A stretch of 64,000 nucleotides of DNA, taken from Raineya sp964654605 (lineage in GTDB: Bacteria; Bacteroidota; Bacteroidia; Cytophagales; Thermonemataceae). The stretch lies in assembly GCA_964654605.1 (NCBI GenBank), contig CAZZLW010000081.1, positions 20,205-84,204 of the forward strand, in the 5' to 3' direction. Below are positions 9,408 to 16,690 of this stretch, in pieces; the first letter of the stretch is position 1; each line of letters opens with the position of its first letter. The notes beneath the pieces were generated by a model. That model was given only the letters and a program-made list of their open reading frames with translations, searched no databases and was not told where the DNA came from. The position numbers and the translations under genes were made by a program.

Positions 9408-11582
9408 TTAGAAAACTCCCTTAGAATTTAGAATCTTATTTTCTTGCACCACTCGGATTTTGCCTTGGTCATTAAAATAAAAAGAAGTTTCTACTTCTGC
9501 TTGGTAGGGTTCTTGTCCGTTGTGTTGCCAGCCAAATACAAGAGGCACAATTGCCAAATCGCCATATACTTTTACTTGTAGGTGCTCTATTTGGGCAGAG
9601 TAATGGATATTTTTGCGGTCTTTGAAAAAATTTTGAAGATTTTTGATGATATGGTCGGGGCTATGGTCGTAGAGTTTGATGTACAAATGCACTGAATCGG
9701 CAAAAAGCAACTTCCAATTTTCCCAGTCTTGCAAGGCAAGATATTGGCAATAAAGCAAGATACTTTTCCGATAATGCTCAATTTTTGTCAGAATGGGGTT
9801 TTGCTTTTCTTCTACAACCAGTACAGGCTCAGCAAACTGAGTAATTTTCTGCGTACGTTTAGCCACATTCAAGCCTTCTTCAAAGAACCAGAGCATTGCT
9901 TGCTCCAATAGCCCTTCGGGAGTGGTTTGAGCAAGTTTGTCTTTGCCCTTCTGATATGCCTTCGAAAGGGTATTTTCATTTTTTCGGAGAATATTTCGTA
10001 GAGCCTCTTGAAAAGGCTTTAGTTCGTAACTCGTACGTCTTTGGAAATTATCAATTTCCTTTTTGGCGTTTTTTTCTACTTGGGTAAATTCTTTTTGCTG
10101 ATAATGCAATATACTCGCCATCAGTTTCAAATCTACCCAATAATTGGGATACCTTTTGTCAAAATTGGGTTGTAGGCACAGTTGCTCAATGCTATCCAAA
10201 CATTTTTTCTGATTTTCTTCATTGTTCTGATAAATGCACAGCCGAAAATTGAGCAGGATATTGTTCAATTCAAAACGCCAAAGCAAGTTTGAAATATGTC
10301 TTTGTGAAAATATTTTCAAGTTTTCGCTGATTTGCTTTGCTCTATAATCTAAAATATCGGCTTCCGACCAATCGGGATTAGCTTTGCATTGCTCACTGAT
10401 TTGGCGATGTTCTAACCCAAAAATCAAATTTTCTAAAAAATAGCCAAAACTTGTGTAAAGTAAATCTTCGTTGTACTGAAAAAAACGTTTTTCTTTACGG
10501 ATAAGCTCTAAAATCCGCTGACTTTCTTCAAAATCCGCTTTTTTAAGTGTATCAAAAAAATGTCTAATCAGTAGCGTAAGGCTAAACAAATGCCCAACCG
10601 GATTAGCTGTAAAACTATCATACTTTTCTTTGTAAATATCTATCAGGTCTTCAATCGCCTTGATACGCAGGCGAGCCTTTTCGTTTATCTGCAAAAAAAT
10701 CAATAACAAATTGTAAAATGAAAAGCCGAAAAAGCCATCTTGGGAGCTATTTTTCCAGTATTCGTACTCAGTTTCTTCTTGAACTTGTTTCAGACGGGAA
10801 TTTACAAACTCTTTGAAGCTACGATAAATATCTTCTTCGTAGGCTTCTTTTTGAAGCAGATTGAGCAAATCTTTACGTTTTTGTTGTAAAGTCTCATATT
10901 CCTTATCACCAATGCGTTCAAATTCTTGCTTGATTTGCTTAAAGTAATGCTCTTCGGTTCGGACAAGGTCAATTTGAGGCTTTTTTTGATAAAAATAGAT
11001 GCCTGTTTCAAAAAAATCCCTTAAAACGGATTTTAGCTGTTTGTAGTTGATAAGATGTGGGGTATGAACAATTTTGAAACTGGCAAGCCGCATTTCCAAA
11101 TCACATACTTTGCCATATAGGTAAGCAATCTTATTTTCTTGTACAAGTGCTTTAATTTGCTTAAAGAGCTTTTCAACCAACTGAAAAAGCCTCTCTTCTA
11201 AAAGAAACTCCGCTGTCCAGAGCATTTTAAGGGCTTTTTGGGCATTTAGTTCTTGTTGTAAATTTTCGGGGAGTTTTTCTATCTGTGCTTTGGGAATATG
11301 TTCTGTAAGTGAGAAAATACTTTCTTGTAGCTTTTCTAAAAGTGTTTCGGTGGTGTCATCAACCAAATCAGAAAAGTTTTTGGAAAAATCTTTTTGCTGA
11401 CTAATTGCTTCAAAGGCTTCGTCAGCGGTTTGATTTTGGTTTGTACTTTGGCGAATTTGCTCTAATAGTTTTTGTTGTTTGCTTGCCTTGCCATTGCTGA
11501 GTTCAGTCAAATTGCCAAGGATAGAGGCATAATTTTTTAGAAACTTGCACAAATCGAACAGATTTTCAAAGTTTTGTGTCAT
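9408..11582 (-). CDS. Unrecognised 724-residue cytosolic protein with NTF2-like C-terminus
   Basis: I do not recognise a named family for most of this protein. It has no signal peptide or membrane span. Residues 1 to about 590 are Glu/Lys/Gln/Leu-rich and look almost entirely helical. The last 110 residues read as an alpha+beta fold similar to NTF2/SnoaL-like domains (YLALQDWENWKLLFADSV, then strands ending FYFNDQGKIRVVQENK). The gene is 34 bp from the ABC-F gene and probably co-transcribed with it; the 11.7-kb cluster starts divergently on its other side. A scaffold or sensory role is possible, but nothing in the sequence shows one. Confidence 0.8.
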   Translation of the reverse strand: MTQNFENLFDLCKFLKNYASILGNLTELSNGKASKQQKLLEQIRQSTNQNQTADEAFEAISQQKDFSKNFSDLVDDTTETLLEKLQESIFSLTEHIPKAQIEKLPENLQQELNAQKALKMLWTAEFLLEERLFQLVEKLFKQIKALVQENKIAYLYGKVCDLEMRLASFKIVHTPHLINYKQLKSVLRDFFETGIYFYQKKPQIDLVRTEEHYFKQIKQEFERIGDKEYETLQQKRKDLLNLLQKEAYEEDIYRSFKEFVNSRLKQVQEETEYEYWKNSSQDGFFGFSFYNLLLIFLQINEKARLRIKAIEDLIDIYKEKYDSFTANPVGHLFSLTLLIRHFFDTLKKADFEESQRILELIRKEKRFFQYNEDLLYTSFGYFLENLIFGLEHRQISEQCKANPDWSEADILDYRAKQISENLKIFSQRHISNLLWRFELNNILLNFRLCIYQNNEENQKKCLDSIEQLCLQPNFDKRYPNYWVDLKLMASILHYQQKEFTQVEKNAKKEIDNFQRRTSYELKPFQEALRNILRKNENTLSKAYQKGKDKLAQTTPEGLLEQAMLWFFEEGLNVAKRTQKITQFAEPVLVVEEKQNPILTKIEHYRKSILLYCQYLALQDWENWKLLFADSVHLYIKLYDHSPDHIIKNLQNFFKDRKNIHYSAQIEHLQVKVYGDLAIVPLVFGWQHNGQEPYQAEVETSFYFNDQGKIRVVQENKILNSKGVF

Positions 11583-11677
11583 AGTGTTATTCTTTTACTT
11601 TGTTTTTCAAAGTTTATTTCCTCTTTCAATACTCTATACGTTGAAATTTTTTTGGCACGCCGCATAGGTTTTGTAAA

Positions 11678-11699
11678 GGTTTAGGCGAAACCCTAAACC
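11678..11699. other. Inverted repeat just upstream of the 11708 start
   Basis: GGTTTAGG and CCTAAACC around a 6-nt loop, ending 8 bp before the start codon of the next gene. It lies in the divergent region shared with the 724-residue protein gene. It could be an operator for the downstream DNA-binding-like protein or a leader hairpin that blocks translation. Confidence 0.45.
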
Positions 11700-11707
11700 C
11701 AAAAACT

Positions 11708-12040
11708 ATGCACCCTAAAATCAAAGAAAAAATCCAAAAGAAAATTTTGGAGAAAGCAGTTCAGCAAGATAAACGTTTTGCTGAAATTCTGCAAGGTAAA
11801 TCAAAATTTTTTAGGAAGGATTTAGTAAAACTTGCTGATTTAATTGGCATAGACGAAAACACCATTTTACGATTTTATCACTACGGCTCTTGTAAGCCAA
11901 CCCACCAACTCCAACCCCATAACGAGCAAGCCATCGCCAGATTTTTGGGTTATCAAAGCTACGAAAAGTTATTAGAAATGCTAATGATAGAATTTGTCTT
12001 TGAACAAATCTGCTACCTGCTTGGGCAAATCAACGCTTAA
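11708..12040 (+). CDS. Small helix-turn-helix-like protein (paralogue of the 15292 gene)
   Basis: A basic 110-residue protein. Its middle (about 43-62, LVKLADLIGIDENTILRFY) looks like a helix-turn-helix. The C-terminal half aligns with the protein at 15292-15645: NEQAIARFLGYQSYEKLLEM against SEKKILQFLGEKNMRNLERK, followed in both by a hydrophobic helix ending in a Leu pair. So the two genes are diverged copies. The gene lies 13 bp before a DUF4258-like gene, an arrangement like an antitoxin-first toxin-antitoxin pair. No experimental family is recognised, and DNA binding is an inference. Confidence 0.75.
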   Translation: MHPKIKEKIQKKILEKAVQQDKRFAEILQGKSKFFRKDLVKLADLIGIDENTILRFYHYGSCKPTHQLQPHNEQAIARFLGYQSYEKLLEMLMIEFVFEQICYLLGQINA

Positions 12041-12053
12041 CTAAATTTTCACT

Positions 12054-12395
12054 ATGGGCAAATATTTCATCAGAACCGAGCATTTCAGGCAAAGATGCCA
12101 AGAAAGGCAAGTGTCAGAAGTCATTGTAGAAATAATCGAGCGTGAGCTTGCTTTAAATGTACATTTTCAACTTCACAAGCAATTTCAAGTAGAGGATAAA
12201 ATCGTAGTTGTACCACCTTTTTATTGTGCTCATAATCCGCACACACCCTATTTGGTAATTGTGAGAAAGGGAAAAGTTTTCGTAACCACCTACTGGGTTT
12301 GTGCTGAGAAATTCTTCAAAATCATTCAACAAGAACCTCATTTCTACCTAAACCTTGATAATCCCTATGAAAAAAGCCCTTATTATATCGTTTGA
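12054..12395 (+). CDS. DUF4258-like small protein, possible toxin-like fold
   Basis: 113 residues. The N-terminus (EHFRQRCQERQVSEVIVEII) has the R..ER.[IV]S pattern of DUF4258 proteins. These are small alpha/beta proteins sometimes likened to RelE/BrnT toxins. It is followed by strands with a terminal VRKGKVFVTTYW. It sits 13 bp after the HTH-like gene, and its last codons overlap the start of the radical SAM gene (12367), so the three are likely translated from one message. Activity is unknown and the family match is by eye only. Confidence 0.65.
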   Translation: MGKYFIRTEHFRQRCQERQVSEVIVEIIERELALNVHFQLHKQFQVEDKIVVVPPFYCAHNPHTPYLVIVRKGKVFVTTYWVCAEKFFKIIQQEPHFYLNLDNPYEKSPYYIV

Positions 12396-13620
12396 CCTCA
12401 TCAGAGAAGGCGAACTGCCCAAGTCTTTGGCGGTAGCCTCTCTCTTGGCTTACTTGAAACAAGATATCCGCTACGGTAGCGAATTTGTAGCCGAAAACAG
12501 AAGCATAAATATGTGGTATTACCGAAACCTCATTTCCAATGAATTTTTATGGGATTTGGTGGAAGAATTGGATTTACATCGCTACGATACGCTTGCTCTT
12601 TCCTGCTACATTTGGAACGAATATTTCATCAAAGATTTCTTGCAAATCATTCGCAGAAGTGGTTTTCAGGGTAAAATTGTTCTTGGGGGGTATCAGATTT
12701 CTTACACAAGCAAACCCGAACAACTTTTTGATGAATATCCCGAAGCCGATATTTACATCAAAGGTTACGCCGAGAAAAGCCTTTTGGAAGCTATCCTGAT
12801 GCCACGCCCCGCCGAAAAGAAAATCTTAAAAGGCGAAGTAGATTTCTCACTAATCCCATCAGTGTACTTAACAGGAGAGTTTCCTATTGAGCAAAATATG
12901 AAAATGATACGTTGGGAAACACAAAGAGGTTGTCCGTATGTATGCAGTTTTTGTGCTCACCGAGATTTGGAAAAAGGAAAAGTCTATAAACACGAATTGG
13001 ATAAGATTTTTGCAGAACTAGCTTTTTTCAAGGGAAAAAATGTGCAAAAGGTCAATGCTTTAGACCCTATATTCAATGGTGGAAAAAATGCGGTACTGAT
13101 TTTGGAAGAAATTGCCCGTTTGCAAATGAATACACTTTTTTCTTTTCAAGTTCGCTTTGAAAACTTCAAAAATGTACTTGGTAAAAAGTTTTTGGATTTT
13201 GCTGAAAAAATCAACATCAATTTAGAATTTGGCTTGCAAACCGTAATAGAAAAAGAGTTTTACGCCATAGAACGCCCCAACAACTTATCTGTGGTTGAAA
13301 GCACCCTACAAGAACTAAACGAAAGAGACATTTCCTACGAAATCAGTATGATTTACGGCTTGCCACACCAAACCTTAGAGAGCTTTCAGTATGGTATTGA
13401 TTGGCTTTTGCAAAAAAACGTAGAAAACATTGCCGCTTTCCCGCTGATGCTTCTAAAAGGCACAAAATTGTATGACCAAAAAGAAGAGTTTGGCTTTGTT
13501 GAAAAAGTATTGGGCGATTTCAATATCCCAACCGTAGTGAGCAGTAATACCTTCTCCGAAGATGAGTGGTGGGCAATGAAAGAAATAGCCAGCCAACTTA
13601 ACCCCAAAGTTAGGTTCTAA
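12367..13620 (+). CDS. B12-binding-type radical SAM enzyme
   Basis: 417 residues. The N-terminal about 140 residues form the Rossmann-like half seen in cobalamin-dependent radical SAM proteins (RYDTLALSCYIWN, GKIVLGGYQISY, DIYIKGYAEKSL), but the base-off DxHxxG motif is not visible. The radical SAM cluster motif CX3CX2C is RGCPYVCSFC (C189, C193, C196), followed by the barrel with the strands NINLEFGLQT and ISMIYGLPHQT. Enzymes of this architecture methylate or rearrange unreactive carbons in cofactors, lipids or peptides. I chose ATG 12367 over the in-frame ATG at 12355 because MKKALIISFD starts the Rossmann strand. Both overlap the preceding gene. The substrate is unknown; see the 14507 protein. 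Confidence 0.88.
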   Translation: MKKALIISFDLIREGELPKSLAVASLLAYLKQDIRYGSEFVAENRSINMWYYRNLISNEFLWDLVEELDLHRYDTLALSCYIWNEYFIKDFLQIIRRSGFQGKIVLGGYQISYTSKPEQLFDEYPEADIYIKGYAEKSLLEAILMPRPAEKKILKGEVDFSLIPSVYLTGEFPIEQNMKMIRWETQRGCPYVCSFCAHRDLEKGKVYKHELDKIFAELAFFKGKNVQKVNALDPIFNGGKNAVLILEEIARLQMNTLFSFQVRFENFKNVLGKKFLDFAEKININLEFGLQTVIEKEFYAIERPNNLSVVESTLQELNERDISYEISMIYGLPHQTLESFQYGIDWLLQKNVENIAAFPLMLLKGTKLYDQKEEFGFVEKVLGDFNIPTVVSSNTFSEDEWWAMKEIASQLNPKVRF

Positions 13621-13683
13621 AATATACTCAACAAAGAAAGAATGAGTTGCGAAAATTCCGGCGAGCAAGCAAAAGTACCTTTC

Positions 13684-13700
13684 TCCTTTTGGGAAAAGGA
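13684..13700 (+). terminator. Short hairpin after the radical SAM gene
   Basis: TCCTTTT-GGG-AAAAGGA, 64 bp past the stop, with a weak T-rich follow-up. It may terminate the 11.7-13.6 kb transcript before the next promoter. The rest of 13621-13849 shows only the TACCTTTG promoter. Confidence 0.4.
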
Positions 13701-13818
13701 TTTAGGGATAGGGGCTTTTGCAAAGATTAGCCAAAGTGTGAATAAAAAAGTCTGAATACAGCTCAAAAACGCAGTTTTACCCTTCAAATGTTGATGTCTT
13801 TATTAGCCAAAAGCACTC

Positions 13819-13826
13819 TACCTTTG
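13819..13826 (+). promoter_or_regulatory. Bacteroidota -7 box TACCTTTG for the dioxygenase gene
   Basis: Exact match to TAnnTTTG, with a TTG about 25 bp upstream and the ATG 23 bp downstream. Confidence 0.65.
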
Positions 13827-13849
13827 TAACAGATAATAAGCAAAAGATT

Positions 13850-14467
13850 ATGCAAGCAAACGCCCCACTTAGAGGTCTTTATGAGCAAGGCTTTTTACAC
13901 TTACCCAAACAAAATGAAAATACACTTCAAGAAATACTTACTGCTTTGGGCGAGGTTATTCAGATTACTGATGTAACTCCCAAGCCTGATAGTAAAGGAT
14001 TGGTTACTTCTACAAGAGGTTTGGACTTCCACACAGACCACCACAAAGCCAAATTCATTGTTTGGTATTGCTACAAACAATGTAGTATTGGAGGAGAAAG
14101 CCTCTTGATAGATGCCGTTAAAATTTACCAAAAACTTTGCCCTGCTTACCAAAGTGAATTGCAAAAAGTGGAACTTTTTGAGCATAAAGTATTTCCTGAT
14201 GATTGCGAAAAATATCCTTTGGTAAGCGTAGATAGCAATGGAAATACAAGATTTTACTATTCTTTTTGGCTCGTAAGAGAGCAAGATAAACAAAATCCTG
14301 CTTTGAGGTCTTTTCAAGAGCTTATTCGGCAGGAAGAACCCATAAAACTCAAACTACAACCTAACGACATTTTGATAGTAGATAACCATCGTGTTTTTCA
14401 CGCCCGAACGCCCATTGAAGGTAACCAAGACCGATGGCTTAAACGATTTTGGCTTTCTGAAAAGTAA
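13850..14467 (+). CDS. TauD/TfdA-family Fe(II)/2-oxoglutarate dioxygenase
   Basis: 205 residues, shorter than the usual 280-300 of TauD enzymes, but the core is complete. The iron ligands are H61 and D63 in DFHTDHH and H184 in NHRVFHAR. The 2-oxoglutarate-binding arginine is probably R195, eleven residues on (DRWLKRF). GGESLLIDA is the usual following strand. Enzymes of this family hydroxylate or otherwise oxidise small molecules or carrier- or peptide-bound residues. It has its own promoter and is followed 39 bp later by the WHxH/Cys-tail gene, so the two are probably co-transcribed. The substrate is unknown. The short N-terminus may reflect a compact subfamily rather than truncation. Confidence 0.88.
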   Translation: MQANAPLRGLYEQGFLHLPKQNENTLQEILTALGEVIQITDVTPKPDSKGLVTSTRGLDFHTDHHKAKFIVWYCYKQCSIGGESLLIDAVKIYQKLCPAYQSELQKVELFEHKVFPDDCEKYPLVSVDSNGNTRFYYSFWLVREQDKQNPALRSFQELIRQEEPIKLKLQPNDILIVDNHRVFHARTPIEGNQDRWLKRFWLSEK

Positions 14468-14506
14468 GCATAAAACCTTTTGTTCAACCTTAAAATTCCA
14501 AAATGT

Positions 14507-15043
14507 ATGGAAACCACTCTTTTAATTTACCCCGACCCTATCAGTGTGGAGCGTATTTCCTACCTGATACACCAAAAAGGAATAGACCCTGCTATTGCCG
14601 CCCTTGACCTTGAAATGGTAAAAATGAAACTCCAAGAACCTGACGAAGGCGAAGGATGGACAGCCGAGCAGTGCGATATGGCTGAAATTGAATACAAACG
14701 CTATTTGCATCTTTGCAAAAAATACGGAAAAGGAATGGTGCCCAACAAAATTATGGACATTTTCTGGCATTACCATATTTTAGACACAAGGGCTTATCAC
14801 AAAGATTGTGAGGCAGTTTTCGGACACTACCTGCACCATTTCCCTTACTTTGGTATGCGAGGCGAGCAAGATGCTCAAAATCTCAAAAATGCTTTCTACA
14901 AAACCAAAGAGCTTTATTTGGAAACTTTTGGTGAGAATATGCTAAGAGAGAGCTTGAATATTTTTGATGATGATGATGACGACGAGAGCGATTGCTGGCA
15001 CGATTGCGAAAATAGATGTTGGCACGCTTGCTCTAATAAGTAA
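14507..15043 (+). CDS. GRDP-like 'WHxH' protein with an acidic four-cysteine tail
   Basis: 178 residues from the ATG. The central motif FWHYHILDTRAYHKDC (86-101), followed by GHYLHHFPYFGMRG, is characteristic of the glycine-rich-domain-containing-protein-like family (DUF1399), whose biochemical role is not established. The C-terminus is striking: six Asp in a row (154-159), then cysteines at 163, 167, 171 and 175 in a strict CX3CX3CX3C with two CWHxC repeats, ending four residues from the last. Such a tail could bind a metal ion or be a site of enzymatic modification. The neighbouring radical SAM and 2-oxoglutarate oxygenases make the second idea worth testing. ATG 14507 was preferred to an upstream TTG. 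Confidence 0.8.
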   Translation: METTLLIYPDPISVERISYLIHQKGIDPAIAALDLEMVKMKLQEPDEGEGWTAEQCDMAEIEYKRYLHLCKKYGKGMVPNKIMDIFWHYHILDTRAYHKDCEAVFGHYLHHFPYFGMRGEQDAQNLKNAFYKTKELYLETFGENMLRESLNIFDDDDDDESDCWHDCENRCWHACSNK

Positions 15044-15054
15044 AGATTAAAGAC

Positions 15055-15082
15055 TGCTCCCGCTCTAAAAAAGAGAGGGAGC
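15055..15082 (+). terminator. Probable terminator after the Cys-tail gene
   Basis: GCTCCC-x-CTCT stem pairing with AGAG-x-GGGAGC around an A-rich loop, followed by TTTA. One internal mismatch and a weak T tract. Confidence 0.5.
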
Positions 15083-15154
15083 TTTACTGCAAGGTATGAA
15101 GTAAAAAATCAAGCAAATATCCTCAAATTATCCACCTAAAAACAACAAAAATTT

Positions 15155-15286
15155 ATGAAAAAACAATCCAATCATCAATCCGATATCAAGAACCCTAACA
15201 AAGGCACCAAAGGAACAAACATCACCTACGACAAAGCACAAGGCAATCGCGGCAAACAGCTCAACCCTAACCAAAAAAAGAAATAA
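15155..15286 (+). CDS. 43-residue basic hydrophilic protein
   Basis: A short open frame starting ATGAAAAAACAATCC with a composition typical of a real small protein: Lys, Asn, Gln and Gly rich, no hydrophobic stretch. Its motif NPNKGTKGTNITYDKAQGNR is followed by GKQLNPNQKKK. From memory, similar tiny proteins with the pattern NPN.GT.GTN..YD...GNRG.Q.NPN occur in other Gram-negative bacteria, but this needs a search. It ends 5 bp before the next gene, so it is probably co-translated with the HTH-like protein at 15292. It looks intrinsically disordered, and its function is unknown. Confidence 0.65.
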   Translation: MKKQSNHQSDIKNPNKGTKGTNITYDKAQGNRGKQLNPNQKKK

Positions 15287-15291
15287 AACGT

Positions 15292-15645
15292 ATGCTAACA
15301 AGTGAACTTCTGCGTGAGGCATTTCTTGCAAAAATTTTAGAAATAGCCTCTATCAAAGAACAAGAGCAAAAAATTGGCACAATGATTTTGCAAAAAGTTC
15401 CCTTTCAAAAATTAGAGTACAAGCATTGTCAGAAAATTGCAGAGCTAATGGATTGGGAAGCCAATAGTGTTGCCCGGCTTTTCGGAATAAATGATTCTTT
15501 TCCTGCCACCAAACTACTTTCTCCCAAGTCCGAAAAAAAGATTTTACAATTTCTTGGAGAGAAAAATATGAGGAATTTGGAAAGAAAACTCATTTTAGAA
15601 GTAGCCATTCAGCAAATTTTAGCCTTGCTACAAGGTTTGAAGTAA
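15292..15645 (+). CDS. Small helix-turn-helix-like protein (paralogue of the 11708 gene)
   Basis: 117 residues. CQKIAELMDWEANSVARLFG aligns with the putative helix-turn-helix of the 11708 protein, and the C-terminal SEKKILQFLGEKN plus long amphipathic helix matches as well. It is preceded by the 43-residue protein and followed by a promoter serving the 15710 gene. A block covering its last codons, stop and that promoter is repeated at 16575-16620. No named family recognised; DNA binding is inferred from the pattern only. Confidence 0.72.
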   Translation: MLTSELLREAFLAKILEIASIKEQEQKIGTMILQKVPFQKLEYKHCQKIAELMDWEANSVARLFGINDSFPATKLLSPKSEKKILQFLGEKNMRNLERKLILEVAIQQILALLQGLK

Positions 15646-15676
15646 ATTTTTCAAAACAGCTTTTTAGCTTTGCTAT
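15631..15676 (+). repeat. Duplicated gene-end/promoter block, copy A
   Basis: 46 bp covering the last codons (QGLK-stop) of the 15292 gene and the TAGCTTTG promoter. 43 of 46 positions match copy B at 16575-16620. Confidence 0.85.
15665..15672 (+). promoter_or_regulatory. -7 box TAGCTTTG for the DUF4870 gene
   Basis: Exact TAnnTTTG match 38 bp before the 15710 ATG, inside the duplicated block. Confidence 0.65.
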
Positions 15677-15709
15677 GGTACGATTGGTAATCAACAAAAA
15701 TCCAAAATT

Positions 15710-16105
15710 ATGAACATCAATCAATATGAATCCCCAAATACCTCTTACTGGGGAATGAAATTGGGAAATTATTTGTTGTTATTGCACCTCAGTCAGTATT
15801 TGGCTTTTATCATTCCTTTGTTTGGTATCGCCGCACCTATTATGATGTGGGCAATGAATAAGGATAAGCATCCACTTATCGATAAGCACGGAAAAGTAAT
15901 AATAAACTGGTTTTTAAGTTCATTGATTTATTACTTCGTATCTGCATTTATGGCTCTTTTTGCAATTGGTATTCCCTTCCTAATCATATTGGGGCTTATG
16001 AGCTTACTGCTTCCTATTATTGGAGCTATACAAGCAAAAGAGTTAAAAGAAAAAGTATGGAAATATCCCTTTTCAATAGAATTTCTTTCTACCCAAAATT
16101 CATAA
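15710..16105 (+). CDS. DUF4870-like (Tic20-like) membrane protein
   Basis: 131 residues with three to four hydrophobic helices (about 20-48, 62-80, 82-105). The pattern MMWAMNKDKHPLIDKHGKVI between helix pairs is typical of the DUF4870/Tic20-like family of small inner-membrane proteins. Their function in bacteria is not known. It is followed 5 bp later by a small secreted protein gene, so the two likely share a transcript. The family call is good, the role is open. Confidence 0.82.
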   Translation: MNINQYESPNTSYWGMKLGNYLLLLHLSQYLAFIIPLFGIAAPIMMWAMNKDKHPLIDKHGKVIINWFLSSLIYYFVSAFMALFAIGIPFLIILGLMSLLLPIIGAIQAKELKEKVWKYPFSIEFLSTQNS

Positions 16106-16110
16106 AAATT

Positions 16111-16560
16111 ATGAAAAAGCTATCGTTCATTATCCTTTTTTTACTTTTCTTAATAGGGAAAGAATCTTTGGCTCAATGTAAAGTTGATGTTTGGGAAATA
16201 TCATTTTACTCGGGATATATCAATAACAAGTATCCCATAAAAATGGCAATAACGGTGATGAATGTGTATACAGATTCTGACCAAATGTATTGTGTGTATA
16301 GAGGGTATTACTATTACACCAATGTTGGGAAGAAATTATTTTTATACGGAGGATATAACCCGAATGGGTATATGGGAGCGGCTAACCCAAGAGAAGTATG
16401 GGACGATATTGTAGAAAGGGAGAACGAAGATGGCAATACAATCACAGGAATATTTTCATTCATAAGAGCAGATATAGGAGGCAACGAAATGAATGGTTAC
16501 TGGCAGAAATCCATTGATAGTAATGAAAAATACCCCGTTAAACTAAAAAAGATATTTTAG
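16111..16560 (+). CDS. Small secreted protein of unknown function
   Basis: 149 residues with a clear signal peptide (MKKLSFIILFLLFLIG, cleavage near ESLAQC). The mature part is rich in Tyr and Gly (YRGYYYYTN, YGGYNPNGYMG) and has only strand-like segments, suggesting a compact beta-rich periplasmic or surface protein. I chose the ATG at 16111 because the signal peptide starts there. No family recognised. It is in the same transcript as the DUF4870 gene. Confidence 0.72.
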   Translation: MKKLSFIILFLLFLIGKESLAQCKVDVWEISFYSGYINNKYPIKMAITVMNVYTDSDQMYCVYRGYYYYTNVGKKLFLYGGYNPNGYMGAANPREVWDDIVERENEDGNTITGIFSFIRADIGGNEMNGYWQKSIDSNEKYPVKLKKIF

Positions 16561-16574
16561 CTTTTGAGGTATTA

Positions 16575-16620
16575 CAAGGGTTGAAGTAATTTTTTCAAAA
16601 GAGCTTTTTAGCTTTGCTAT
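16575..16620 (+). repeat. Duplicated gene-end/promoter block, copy B
   Basis: Nearly identical to 15631-15676. Here the QGLK-stop codons are not attached to a gene, so they are the fossil 3' end of a lost HTH-like gene copy, upstream of the promoter for 16691. Confidence 0.85.
16609..16616 (+). promoter_or_regulatory. -7 box TAGCTTTG for the 16691 gene
   Basis: Exact TAnnTTTG match within the duplicated block, about 75 bp before the start codon. Confidence 0.6.
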
Positions 16621-16690
16621 AACATAGGCGTTTGCCGAAAAGCCTGAAAGAGAGTAGGCAACTGAAACTAGTAAAAATAACGTGAAAAAT

